Origin: Chrysoperla carnea
Lineage: Eukaryota; Arthropoda; Insecta; Neuroptera; Chrysopidae
Reading direction: 5' to 3'
Assembly (NCBI RefSeq): GCF_905475395.1
Contig: NC_058339.1
Span: forward strand, 23,630,001 to 23,694,000
DNA length: 64,000 bases
Shown: positions 11,549 through 22,330 of the stretch, in pieces
Layout of the letters: each line of letters begins with the position of its first letter
Position numbering within the stretch: position 1 is the stretch's first letter
Program-made: the position numbers and the translations under genes
The notes under the pieces: model-generated
Databases searched by the model: none
Seen by the model: the letters and a program-made list of their open reading frames with translations, nothing else
Told to the model about the DNA's origin: nothing

Positions 11549-12232
11549 TTAACCACCGGACTAAAAAAATGGGGTTTTATAAGTTTGACCGCTGTGTGTG
11601 TGTGTATCTGTGTGTTTGTCTGTCTGTGGCATCGTAGCGCCTGAACGGATGACCCGATTTTAATTTGTTTGGTTTTATTAGAAAGGTTATTTAACGAAGA
11701 GTATTCTTAGCTATGTTTCAAGTGCGAGCTTAGGTTTTCGTACCCGAAAAAAAACTAAAAAATTGGCGATGATCTTCAAAATCGATTCAGATTGGAAACG
11801 ACATGGCATATAGATAATTACTATGGAAATTAATGGTCAAATAAACCTGGTTCAATTCATTTCGAAAAGTGAAATGGTCCAATAATTAGGTAATTTAAAA
11901 CAATAATTTAAAAGAACAAAGTCAACTCAAATATTTCAATTTCAATTAAAATATTTCCAAAAATGTGTCCCAATAAATGATAGATAGCTCTCTCAGTATC
12001 CTTTTCATCTCATCTGATGCCCTTGACCATCACTTTGATATTGATTTCAGAAGGAGTGTTATTAGTTTAAAATGTTTATCTGTGCGCCTATGTGTTTCTC
12101 AGTAGCATCCTAGACCCTAAACGGTCGAATCGGCTCGATTTAGAACATTTTACAACAAAGTTTCCAAAATCGGTTTACAAGAAATAAATCGCATTTGTCG
12201 GGAGTTTTTTAACTTTTGTAAATTTCACTTGT
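11549..12232 (-). mobile_element. Family-1 non-autonomous element, longest copy (684 bp)
   Basis: The most complete family-1 copy, reverse of 2929-3557. It runs from TTAACCACCGGACTAAAAAA to TTTCACTTGT at 12223-12232. The internal TG-rich run (GTGTGTGTGTGTATCTGTG) and the block ATCGTAGCGCCTGAACGGAT recur in the other copies. The frame at 11426-11644 only crosses its left end. Confidence 0.82.
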
Positions 12233-12795
12233 AATGAATGAAGTTTCCTTGAATTTGTCTAAGGTAATTAAGGATATTAATATAGTTTCAAAATTAAAAA
12301 TGAATTTATCGTTTTCGAACTTCAAAACTATCACAAAGATCACTTTACATTCATATCATTTTATATCTACTTCAACATTAAAAAAAATTCGTAGCACAGG
12401 AGCTGCGTTAGCTAAGCGAATTCCCCCAGAGATGGAAAAATATAACGTCTTTTTCTTAACATGTCATAACTTAAGAAAGTTTTAATTTATTGAATATAAT
12501 GTTAAAGGATATAGCCTTTTATTTTGCTTAAGTTTTTGATGTAAGTTGATAATATAATTGCACGGTCAATTTATTTTGTGGTCAAAAGATGGTTTATTTA
12601 TTTTATGGTTCAAATCACTTTAAAGTTTAAACTATTTATTTATTACTTACGTATTTTATGTCTTCTAAATTATTTGTTAAAAATATTTACTCACCTGTAA
12701 AAAAGAAAAAAAGAAATTAATAAAAATTTTATCATTAGTTTATTTAAATATTAAAATGCAAAATGTATCGACTATGTAAAGCAATCTTTTAGAGA
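12233..12795. other. AT-rich intergenic DNA
   Basis: An 83-codon frame at 12234-12485 begins inside the end of the preceding repeat. It shows no domain and is probably chance. Confidence 0.35.
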
Positions 12796-12796
12796 C

Positions 12797-13050
12797 CTTA
12801 TTGGTCTAATTTCATACGAATGGTAGGCTTTATTCTAACTCCCTTTTATAGACCCTAGAACGATTTATGGGGATTTTTCGGGATATCCATTTTTGTGTGT
12901 GTATATTTCTGTCTAGATTTAATTACTGTCAATGAAATACCTGTTAAAGGTATCAATTTTCGTGATCTTATTGGTCTAATTTCATACAAGTGGTAGTATT
13001 TATTCTAACTCCCTTTGATAAACCCTAGAACGATTTATGGGGAGTTATGG
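12797..13050 (+). repeat. Direct repeat, two copies 170 bp apart
   Basis: Two copies of about 85 bp (12797-12880 and 12967-13050). They share CTTATTGGTCTAATTTCATA, TTTATTCTAACTCCCTTT and CCCTAGAACGATTTATGGGG. It may be a decayed tandem unit or a pair of terminal repeats of a small lost element. Confidence 0.75.
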
Positions 13051-13876
13051 GGAGTTTTGAGGAAGACTTTCATCTCTACAGCCCCTCCATAATAAGCTAG
13101 AGCCTCGAAAATTTCAAAGTGAGTTCAATTAGTGTCAATAAAGTTCTTTTTGATATAGTCAACTTTTCACCACTTCTTCTTCCCCTGGCAAGAATCTTTT
13201 GTCAGTAAAAAAATCCCATTTCAAGGGAATAATAATAATCACAATCTAATGAAGAGAAATATAACCTTAATGATCTCTGCCACTTTAAAACTTTTTTTTC
13301 TAATGCACGTATTAAATAAACGATAATCTACATATTTTCAACAAGCTACTTATGAAAATTGGTAAAAAACACACCTTTTAGGCTTTCCTTCTATAATTAA
13401 ACGGTTAGTTTATACAATCAAATAAACCTACACCATATGCTCTAAACTCTAGAGCTATAGACCGTTTTTACCTAAAGATATCTGGTATCAAATTCTATTT
13501 CTAATTATATAATTGTTCTATATATATATACATTTTCTTCCTACGGAAATTAGTAATATAAATTGTTTTTGTGTATTTGCATAATTTTATCATATTATTA
13601 TTATAACAATAATATATGTAGGTAATATGATTATATTATTAAATTAGAGATGAAGTTTTTTACATACAATTTGCATAATATAATATTTTGTTGAAATAAT
13701 ATTAGGTCATGAAAATTGTGTAATAAGTTATAGTTGTGCTTGTGTCAGAATAGATAGTGACTGGCCAACATAATAAAATATACACCAGTCTGTCAGTCAG
13801 TTGTCACACAAGTTTAGTAATACAACAATAGGAAAATTAATATACCTACGTTTCTAATATAATTCTTTAGTTCTTG
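13051..13876. other. AT-rich intergenic DNA
   Basis: A TATATATATATA run lies near 13519. Nothing else is seen. Confidence 0.4.
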
Positions 13877-13884
13877 GTTTATAC

Positions 13885-15141
13885 TAGGGTTACTGGTTTC
13901 TAGACCTTTTTTATTTCTCGAGACAGGATAATTCTTGACAAAGATTTCTCGAGTTTCTCAAGTAAGTATTTCGAGAAATATTAGTCCTTTTTTAGTTACT
14001 CTAAATTGTATTTATTAATTAATAAATCAACAACAATCAATTAAGAAAACTAGACACGACTGTTCTATATGAAGATTAAATTATCTTTTTTGTAGCTGTC
14101 AGTTTCCAAATGTACAATAATCTTTAATTAAATAAAAAATATTTTGTAAAATTAAATCACTAGAACTACTATAGTATATGGCACGCCATTTTACTATTTA
14201 ATGTCCGAAAAAAAATGATCGTAATAATAATACATTATTATTATGTTATCATCATAATAATAATCATTTCCATTATGTACATTATTTTAATTCAATCATT
14301 TTTATTATGTACATAATTTTAATTCTCATCTCTCTTTTCTCATCTAATCTTATATCAATCTCTCTTTTACTAAGATTTATTTTACAAAATATAAAATATA
14401 AAATATAAAAATTCTGATTGAAAAAAAATAATTAATTAATTTTTTTCTCGATAAAAATTTGCCTATTAAATAATAAAATGGCGTGCCATAATAGTACATA
14501 TTTTGATAACAATAAACTTGTTTAACAGAAAAAACATTTTGCTAACATTTTAAAATAAAATTAAACTATTTATGAACTACTATATGCAAATAACATTACA
14601 GTCTTTGGATTAAACAAATCATAATTCACTTTCAATACAATGAGAGCATAGTATGCCAACTAAAACTAAACCAGTTACCCGCAAAATAATCCAAAAAGAA
14701 ATAAAATTTTAATTCAAAGCTTTTTCGTTATGCAGTAGACTTTCAGGAATACAAGATCATCAACAGCATAAACTGATGGTTTCTTATTTTAGTTTTAACA
14801 AAGTTTCACTATAACGAGAAAATACGTTCATTCTCCGTCGATGTTGGATTAATAATCACTGCATCTTTGTAAATTTTTGAAGATTAGGCCTTCGCTGTCC
14901 TGGAGACTCAAATAATTGTCTTTTTTTCTAAATTAATTTGTATCTATGTGAGTATGACTGCAGGCTTTGCCTTCAGGGCGCGCGGCGGTTTGACATTGAT
15001 GCCATACTGTAGGCTCGTTACGTGTTATATGCGTGTATTTTCTAGTTAACTATTTTCGAGGCGTTGAGTTTTTTCCCCGGCTCTATTAAAGACAAATTTA
15101 TTAAGAATTCTCGAGGCTAGAATTCTTGAGCAGAAACCCTA
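13885..15141. mobile_element. hAT-type transposon, non-autonomous, 1257 bp
   Basis: The ends are inverted (TAGGGTTACTGGTTTC left; reverse complement of the right end TAGGGTTTCTGCTC). They are flanked by a perfect 8-bp duplication, gtttatac at 13877-13884 and 15142-15149, which is diagnostic for the hAT superfamily. Subterminal CTCGAG/TTCTTGAG motifs recur near both ends, plausible transposase-binding sites. I see no transposase frame. The right third (about 14930-15080) is clearly richer in CG than its surroundings. A MITE is inserted at 14177-14490. Confidence 0.85.
14177..14490. mobile_element. Nested MITE with TATGGCACGCC ends
   Basis: A 314-bp element with inverted ends of about 26 bp (TATGGCACGCCATTTTA...). 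It is flanked on both sides by atagta (14171-14176 and 14491-14496). The interior is AT-rich with TAATAATAAT-type runs and no frame. It lies wholly inside the 13885-15141 element and so inserted later. Superfamily not assigned. Confidence 0.8.
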
Positions 15142-15149
15142 GTTTATAC

Positions 15150-16195
15150 CTATATAAAGGTATACCTAATGTAGGTACATATATGCAAAAGTAATAATAA
15201 ACAACTTTACATGTGCCTTCTATTTAAAGTAAATAATATTTACAGGGTTGGCATTTAGCATCTTAATACCTGATCGAGGAGCCAGTGCCTAGCATTTATA
15301 CAAATACTAATTTTCGTTGATTACTCCTTGTTTATGTATCATTTGGATCTTGGCCGATTTGAAACAATTTCTGTACTGAAACTCCTTTACCGAACTATAA
15401 GCGCTCGTGGCGCGAATTTACGGCGCCTATCTAGGCGAGGTCTAGTCATCGATCGTTGCGAATTTTGTACTGCGTATAAGGCTTTCTTTCTCTATTTCTC
15501 TCGAACGACGATGTTAAGTGATTGAAAACAAAATATAGCCTGATAGCAGTACAAAGTACAGAACGCTACCTCAAAATTCTCAAGTCTAGATAATATTTTA
15601 TATTGAAATAGATACAAGAGAAACAGAGCTTCCTAAACATAAAATATTTAAAATATTTGTTAGAAATTTTTCCAAATTTTATATGTACGACCTACTTAAA
15701 TTGAGAAGATTAAATTTTTTACCACTACAAATAAAAATATTTTTACTTTTTTAGTATGCATTATTAATTTATAACACTAAATAAATAATCCATGGTTTAT
15801 AGTTGCAATTCACCAAGAGCATCGACGAATAAGGTCATGATGAAATAAATTTAATTTTTATTTACAAATTCTGAATTAAAAATGCATATACACATTGTTC
15901 GAGGTGAAATATGTATACAAGGTAATAATTTTATTTTATTTGTAAAATTTGTGACGCCTTTAACCACCACGGTCATCCACATCACATAAATCAATATCAA
16001 GAATATACCTTAATTAAACGCATAAGATTTCATTTCTTCTATAGATTCATTTGTAGTCTTCTTTTTATTGTGTTTTTAGCTATAATTTTTAATAAATCTA
16101 GTGCGACATTACCCAGATAGATAATAAATTTAATACAGTTCTGTTTATAAAGACAAATATTTAAATCATTTGAAATATAGAGAAAATAATGTCTA
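15150..16195. other. Intergenic DNA with a CG-rich patch
   Basis: A patch at about 15345-15520 is unusually rich in CpG for this window (GCGCTCGTGGCGCGAATTTA, then GGCGCCTATCTAGGCGAGG). The 65-codon frame through it has no known domain. Nothing else is seen. Confidence 0.4.
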
Positions 16196-16565
16196 TACAA
16201 GATGTTTCAAAATGTGTGTCTATAGTCGCATCAATGAATGTTTTTACTCGGGAGTCCTCAATAACAGCTCCGATTTTAATAAAAGAAATAATCCGAAATA
16301 ATCTGAAGGGGGAAAAGGCAATGTCACGACTGATATATCTACGCCCAGCCTAAATCGATAGTGATAGAAGTTTCAAATTTCAAGAAAATATTGATTTTAT
16401 ACTGTAGATGTCACGTAAGAAAGGATTTTTCGAAATTCATCCCGTAAAAGGGTGAAATAAGGGATGAAAGTAAAAATCCATTTTTACTTTTTAACCGATC
16501 CATTTTTAACCGATTTTAAAAATTCTTTCATCTATCGAATACCATATTTTCAACAAGTGACTTGG
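16196..16565. other. Probable old repeat, unclassified
   Basis: The style of sequence (ACAAGATGTTTCAAAATGTG start; AAAGGATTTTTCGAAATTC inside) resembles transposon remnants, but no second copy or end was found in the window. Confidence 0.25.
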
Positions 16566-16569
16566 CCAT

Positions 16570-16765
16570 TTCTCTGTTATCTCTTTTCGTTTTTTGCGTT
16601 ATCGTATTCACAGACATAGACGGACAGTCAAACTAATAATCAGAAATGGATTTTATGAACACGTATACTAAAATTTTGTTCGTAGCATGAATATTTTTAA
16701 GCGTTACAAACTTGGGACTAAACTAAATATACCTTGATATATTTCATATACACATGGTAAAAAAA
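16570..16765 (+). repeat. Family-2 repeat, right-end fragment
   Basis: Matches the last third of 25499-26068: TATCTCTTTTCGTTTT, a diverged CAGACATAGACGGACAG, AAGCGTTACAAACTTGGGAC and ACATGGTA. Confidence 0.75.
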
Positions 16766-16948
16766 TATGGTGCTGAATTTTAAACGTAACAGAGTCTTAG
16801 ATTGAAACAAACCAGATATTTTATTTACTGAATTTGGTTTTCTTGTTAAAAAATGTGTCACTTTTGTTGAAAACATCACCTTTACAAATTTAATGCAAAT
16901 TATTAAAGAAGTTATAAAAGAAATGCTAATATTTTTGTCATATATGGT

Positions 16949-17206
16949 TTAGGTTAGGTTAGGTTATATTGGCTGCCCACAAAGGACACACTTAGGCTAT
17001 AGAGCCCATTGTGATACCATATATGTGTTTTACCACCTTTCCGCTGATAATTTCATTTATCAGCTCCTCAATACCATGCACTACACAAGTCCATCACAAC
17101 TGTTAATTAAATTAATATTGTTGCGATAGCGGGAATCGAACCCGCTATCCATGCATACCGCGAACGGAATGGGTTACGCCTTAACCAACTGAGCTAATAG
17201 CGCGAC
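16949..17206 (-). mobile_element. tRNA-derived SINE ending in TTAGG-type repeats
   Basis: Reading on the minus strand, the 5' head looks like a tRNA. The A box TTAGCTCAGTTGG (near 17192) and B box GGTTCGATTCC (near 17145) both fit pol III consensus, and the T-arm stem GCGGG/CCCGC is intact. The spacing between arms is about 8 nt too long and the acceptor stem is imperfect, so it is not a working tRNA. A body of about 170 nt follows, ending in TAACC repeats (16949-16966). The tail block GGTATCACAATGGGCTCTAT also occurs at 17724-17935. Confidence 0.7.
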
Positions 17207-17723
17207 TTTGTTATATATACACAGATCAGTTTTCGATGTCTAAATATTCTAAGAGCTCTACTAATTACTTAGCTATCCATACTTTTACATCCTGTACAAT
17301 AGATACATTAAAATTTATCCTCCTATTCATAATACAAATATTAAAATTACAATATTTATAATAAGTCATTTAATTAACTATATAAGGTCCACATAATTTT
17401 ATCATTTTCAAAGCAATTTTGAATATATGTATATAATAAAATAATATAAACAAAAGAGAATAAAATATATTTCATATATTTATGGAGCCATCAATAATTT
17501 TCCTTTAATTTTCAAAATTCTAATGAAATATTTATCTCCATTGAATATTTTCATATAAAGCATATTTTCAAAATTAGAATATGATAATCTTTTTATCTAT
17601 TTGTTCAAGAAATATAATTTTGAACGATATTTATCTAGTGTTAATTTTATAGAAATAAGAGATATTTGTATAATTCTTTTTTTTTAATATTTGTCAAGAA
17701 TAATATAAATACGATAAGTAACA
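17207..17723. other. AT-rich intergenic DNA
   Basis: Nothing recognisable is seen. Confidence 0.4.
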
Positions 17724-17935
17724 GGTTAGGTTAGGTTAGGTTAGGTTAGAGTGGCTGTCATGGGGTGGAACACACTTAGACCATAGAATCCGTTGTGATA
17801 CCGAAAAAGGGTTGGCCCATCCCGGGCCACTACACCATGAACCATTTGGAGCTGTTTAAGAACAGCAGGAGAGCTTTGACGTCGACGGACTTCAGGTCGG
17901 AGACTGATAAGTAACAAGTAATCAACCTTTTTTAA
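17724..17935 (-). repeat. Retroelement 3' end with (TTAGG)n tail
   Basis: About 26 bp of uninterrupted TTAGG-type repeat (17724-17749). Next to it is a block nearly matching the 3' end of the SINE at 16949-17206 (ACACACTTAG and TAGAATCCGTTGTGATACC on the plus strand). The rest is GC-rich (CATCCCGGGCCACTACACC) and not shared. It may be the 3' end of the LINE partner or of another SINE subfamily. The 65-codon minus-strand frame across it is not a gene. Confidence 0.65.
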
Positions 17936-18123
17936 CACGCTTATATTAACTTCACTTGTAACTAATAATGTAATAAAATCTTAAAAGTCAATTTTAACCA
18001 ACTTCTAAATAATTGATTAACTTGAAAATTTGCACATGTATCAAGGTCTGATGACAATACAATAATTTAATCATTTTATCTCAGTATCCCGACTAAGATC
18101 AATAGGAATAATATATTTTTTCC
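17936..18123. other. AT-rich intergenic DNA
   Basis: Nothing recognisable is seen. Confidence 0.35.
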
Positions 18124-18405
18124 TGTAACTAGCATGATACCCACCCGCTTCGCTGGGTTTAAAAGTTAAAGCTGGTAAAGATCACCGCGTTATAATCTTC
18201 ACTACTTTTGCTCTCATTTACCTCTCTTCCATAACACTCGAAATAGGGGTAGGGATTGTTTTACACAGGTAAAATATATGTACAGTTTTCAATGATTTTT
18301 TTAAACGGAAGCTAGTCAAAATTCATTGAGTATATCAGAACAGATGGCCATCAATTATATTTTGTTCATCATTTTTCAAGAAATCTTTAATTTATGGTTC
18401 AACAT
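18124..18405 (-). mobile_element. ATCCCTA-type element, one-ended copy
   Basis: The reverse of the right half of 31917-32405. Shared are ACTAGCATGATACCCACCC (diverged), CTTCGCTGGGTTTAAAAGTT, CCCTACCCCTATT in reverse, TTTTACACAGGTAAAAT and ATTTATGGTTCA. Elements of this style are common in insects and often classed as Helitron-like, but no diagnostic hairpin end was verified here. Confidence 0.6.
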
Positions 18406-19225
18406 ATAAAACATATAAGTGTAGGAATTGATTAGGATTGGTTAGAATGATTGAAACAACCCGTTAAATTATGTATAAAGGCAAGCATGGCCAGTATATA
18501 ATCGGGACTTTAGTAAAATAGTTCAGATATCATTTATAATAGATTAGGATAATATTAATATTATTAGACACTCTCCATACGGAAAGTCGTCAGTTCGAGA
18601 CCCAGGCACATTAATAGATGTTGTAGACCTTTTTAAAAATTTCGTAATTTTCTTTAAGAATAAACATTCTCGAAATACGAAAATCGAAGCATAAAATTAA
18701 AAATGTCTATTTCCATAAATTCAACACTCGAACCACGGTTAAATCTCTGTTCTGTTTATTAACAAACTAACTCAATCAACTCTAAACTTTTTTCAACTGA
18801 CTGAAAACTTTATGGTTAGATATTGCTTTGTTATGGATCAATAAATTTTCACTTATTGTTAGATTCATGTGAATATCGCATAAAAACAATTAAAGTTAAG
18901 TGAAAAAATTTTCAATAATTAATTACAATAATATAAAACTAATTATTGTTATAGTAGTTACCGGATTCATTGAAAATTCAATTACCATCCATAGAGTGAT
19001 AGAATAATATTTTTAAGGGAACATCGTGTAAAACGGTAAGTAATACATATAGTACCTAACCATGGTTCATAGGAGCCTTCTGTGAGGAATTATGATTAAA
19101 CGAAAAGTTTCTTTTGTATGACCTCCTAGAAGCAAAGTTTATTGCCACTGTCTCAGTTAAGAAATGTTCTGCTTCCACTTTTTAGAAGAATTCGATATCG
19201 ACGACGAAAAAAATGTCTACAGACG
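18406..19225. other. AT-rich intergenic DNA
   Basis: A B-box-like AGTTCGAGACC lies near 18593, but no A box of good quality precedes it. Nothing else is seen. Confidence 0.35.
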
Positions 19226-19347
19226 TATACTCAGTGTCACAAAAAATGCTCGTTTTAAAACATTCTAAGTGTTACTATTATAACATAACATATAATGAGT
19301 ACGCTTAGAATGTTTTAACTGTGGCACTTTTTTTGACAGTGAGTGTA
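19226..19347. mobile_element. Short Tc1/mariner-like MITE
   Basis: About 120 bp, almost entirely two inverted arms. The left arm is ACTCAGTGTCACAAAAAATG... and the reverse complement of the right is ACTCACTGTCAAAAAAAGTG.... Both end inward in AAAACATTCTAAG. It is flanked by TA on each side. Confidence 0.75.
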
Positions 19348-19428
19348 CGTTAAAGTTATTTATTAAGCATTCTCCTTTTTAATTTTCGAAACTGTTATAC
19401 CGATTAAAATTACTTTTATTCTTATTAA

Positions 19429-19639
19429 CTTCCCAATATAGGAAGTTATCGTAATGGGTTCGATTTGGGTCCATGGGTCCAAACGCACGTACGTATGTAC
19501 ACACACGCACACACACATACACATAAGTCTTCCCCCAATTTTATGTTAATGCCTTGCCCTAACCATGAAACGTATAGATATGCTGAAAATTTCCATTTCG
19601 AAAATCGAACCCATTACAATAACTTCCTATAGTGGGAAG
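19429..19639. mobile_element. MITE with 37-bp inverted ends
   Basis: The ends at 19429-19465 and 19603-19639 are inverted copies with two mismatches (CTTCCCA..TATAGGAAGTT then GTAATGGGTTCGATT). Each end also contains its own small palindrome CTTCC..GGAAG. The centre holds a CA-rich run and no frame. No clear target duplication was found. Confidence 0.8.
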
Positions 19640-20042
19640 ATATATTTAACAAATATAATTATCATCGGTTTTGACCCGTATTACCCTACATACATATCGA
19701 ATTTTATTAATTAATTTGTGAAATTTAATTTAAATTTTAATCAGTTACCATGTATTATTTAGACGCATTAACATATTTTAAAATAAATTTACCTACAATC
19801 AGTATTATGAATTTTAAATACTATGTTATAATTTTAGTAAAAAGTACGTAAACTTCTGTATCATATGGAATGCAAATTTTTCATTTTTAAATTGATATCT
19901 AGTACGACATTAGAATGCCCATTAAAATTATAATATTTAAATAAATTTTAGAAAGTTTTTCATCATTTTCCAATTTAGTTTCCATTAAATTAAAAACATA
20001 TTCATGTTTACAAGATAATCTGGTTATCAATTCAACTGTATT
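19640..20042. other. AT-rich intergenic DNA
   Basis: Nothing recognisable is seen. Confidence 0.4.
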
Positions 20043-20465
20043 TTTAGCCCCCGAAGTAAAAAAAAATGGGTGTTATAAGTTTGACCGCTATGTGTCTGTG
20101 TCAGTGTCTGTCTGTGGCGTCGTAGGCCTAAACGGATGAACTGTTTGAAAGATAATTTAACAGAGAGTGTTCTTAGCTATGTTTCAAGTGCGTGCTTAGG
20201 TTTTCGTATCCAAAAAAACTAAAAAATTGGCGATGATTTTCAAAATCGATTCAGTTTGGAAAAGGCATGACATATAATTTTAACATATAAATAATTACTA
20301 TGGAAATGAATGGTCAAATAAACCTGGCTCAATTCATTTCGAAAAATGAAATGGTAAAATATCTAGGTAATTCAAAACAATAATTCAAAAAGAACAAAGT
20401 CAACTCAAAAATTTCAATTTCATTTAAAATATTTCCAAAAATTTCTCCAAAAAATGTTAGCGCAT
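20043..20465 (-). repeat. Family-1 repeat, truncated copy
   Basis: Starts with TTAGCCCCCGAAGTAAAAAA like the end of the 11549-12232 copy. It runs through GTGTCTGTCTGTGGCGTCGT and AACAAAGTCAACTCAAAAAT, then stops before the ACAAGTGAAA end. Confidence 0.78.
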
Positions 20466-20969
20466 TCATCAGAGCTTTAACTCAGTAAAAGTTTTTAAAG
20501 AGGAGTTCTCAGGTCTCAAATTTTCCCTATTCATTTTTTTTAAACGCTCTGTATGTAGATACAATTGTATAATTTTTTAATTGTTTTGTTCCGCAATAAA
20601 AACTATTGCAGTTTTTAAGATATACTGTGTCAGATTTCTTACCATTGTATATGCAAAAAACTTTTTTCATTTAACAAGGCCAAGACAAAACAAATAAATC
20701 TGTTTTTTATGAATTATTATTATAAGAATTTTTTAATTGTTTATTTGTTTTATAAAATAAAAAGTAATAGATTATATAATTAGTTACTTGTCAGTATTTC
20801 ATTTATAAATTGTTATAGACGTCATAATCTATAAGATAAAGGAATGATAAATTTATTGCAATTTGTTTTATTGCATAACAGAGATTATCAAGACTTTTTT
20901 TTTTTAATTTTTAGTTGACCAACAAATTTTTATTTCATATGTAAGGCGTACAAAATATTGAGATATATT
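20466..20969. other. AT-rich intergenic DNA
   Basis: Nothing recognisable is seen. Confidence 0.4.
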
Positions 20970-20971
20970 TT

Positions 20972-21522
20972 TATACCATGCATATATGAAATATACATAG
21001 TATATTAAGTTTGGTCACAAGTTTGTAACGCTTAAAAATAATGATGCTAGGAAAAAAATTTTGTCATAGGTGTTCATAAAATCACCTAATTAGTCCATTT
21101 TCGGTTGTCCGTCCGTCCGTCTGTGGACACGATAACTCAAAAACGAAATAGATATCGAGCTGAAATTTTTACAGCGTACTCAGGACGTAAAAAGTGAGGT
21201 CAAGTTCGTAAATGAGCATCATAGGTCAATTGGGTCTTGGGTCCGTAGGACTCATCTTGTAAACCGTTAGAGATAGAACAAAAGTTCAAATGTAAAAAAT
21301 GTTTCTTATCAAAAATTAAACTTTTGTTTGAACATTTTTTCGTAAACATCACTGTTTACCCGTGAGGGCGCCAATTAGGCTGAAATTTTATAATATCTAC
21401 TATACTTGATTATCAGTTATGTATGTATCACATGTCTGTATGTGTTATGTGATAAAGAAATCAACACTGACTGTGCATGGTATTTCAATAATTAACTCAG
21501 TCAATTGTTTCTTTTCACTTGT
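20972..21522 (-). mobile_element. Family-2 non-autonomous element
   Basis: Reverse of 25499-26068 over its full length, from TTATACCATGCATATATG to TTTCACTTGT (21513-21522). The region is highly similar, including GGCGCC, GGGTCTTGGGTCCGTAGGAC and GTCCGTCCGTCCGTCTGTGG. The GTCC/TCCG run is a short microsatellite inside the family. Confidence 0.85.
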
Positions 21523-22165
21523 TTGTTATTATTATTGCAACAGATGCAAAAAATATTGTCAACATGAAACAATTATTTGAACGATGTTATTCATGCAATT
21601 ATGGCGCCAAAACTTAATTTAAAAGTCCAATAGGTTGATAATACTCTAGTACACAATATACAATTGTCCCACCTGATAATCAGAGTTAGGAAATTTTATT
21701 ACGTTCTTGGCAACAAATTTTCCTAAAACAAATCTTCTTAACACTAACATTGATATTGAACATATTAAACACCGTAATTGTTTGCTTTTTTTTACAATAG
21801 TGTGTAAAATATTTACACTCACTGAGTGGAAATAGAAAAAAATACAATGTAAGAGCACTATCTTTTTCTATACTTACAATTTAGTATTTTATACCGAGCC
21901 AAAAAAGAACAAAATCATTATTTTATACAGCATTGTAATCTGTATACCGGGGGTAACAGAATAAAAATATTCAATAGTCTAAGGGTTGTCACGGTTCACG
22001 AAAACATGTATTTTGGTATGCGAACATGTGCCCGGAAACACTATCTTTCAGAACTTTACCGTTAGAAATTATTTAATTATTTAATCGTTAGAAATTTACA
22101 AGAATACGTCTAATAGCTGGCGATTCTGTTGGCATTATTCATTGTGTATACAATACATCAGTCCC
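21523..22165. other. AT-rich intergenic DNA
   Basis: The minus-strand frame 21646-21858 has no domain. Nothing else is seen. Confidence 0.35.
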
Positions 22166-22330
22166 TTTGTAAGAAATATATGATGCTACAAATTTTGGTA
22201 TAGGTGTGCTCATAAAATCACCGAATTAGTCTATTTGCCTTTTGTCCGCCCGTGGGCACGAAGATCATAGCCCTTCCGTAAGGACTCGAATAAGGTCAAG
22301 ATTTCAGATTCCTTTTTCTCCAAAACTATA
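22166..22330 (-). repeat. Family-2 repeat, degenerate fragment
   Basis: A diverged match to the right third of family 2 (GATGCTACAAATTTTGGTAT, CTCATAAAATCACC, CCGCCCGTGGGCACGA). Confidence 0.55.

Noticed and set aside
17120..17206. Functional tRNA gene on the minus strand
   Set aside because: A and B boxes and the T-arm are present, but the arm spacing is about 8 nt too long, the acceptor stem is imperfect and a SINE body with a repeat tail follows.
17724..17749. A telomere or chromosome end
   Set aside because: Only about 26 bp of TTAGG repeats, flanked on both sides by unique DNA, and a second run occurs in the tail of a SINE.
18540..18640. Third tRNA-derived SINE (B-box-like AGTTCGAGACC near 18593)
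   Set aside because: No convincing A box upstream and no tail; a single 11-bp match is not enough.
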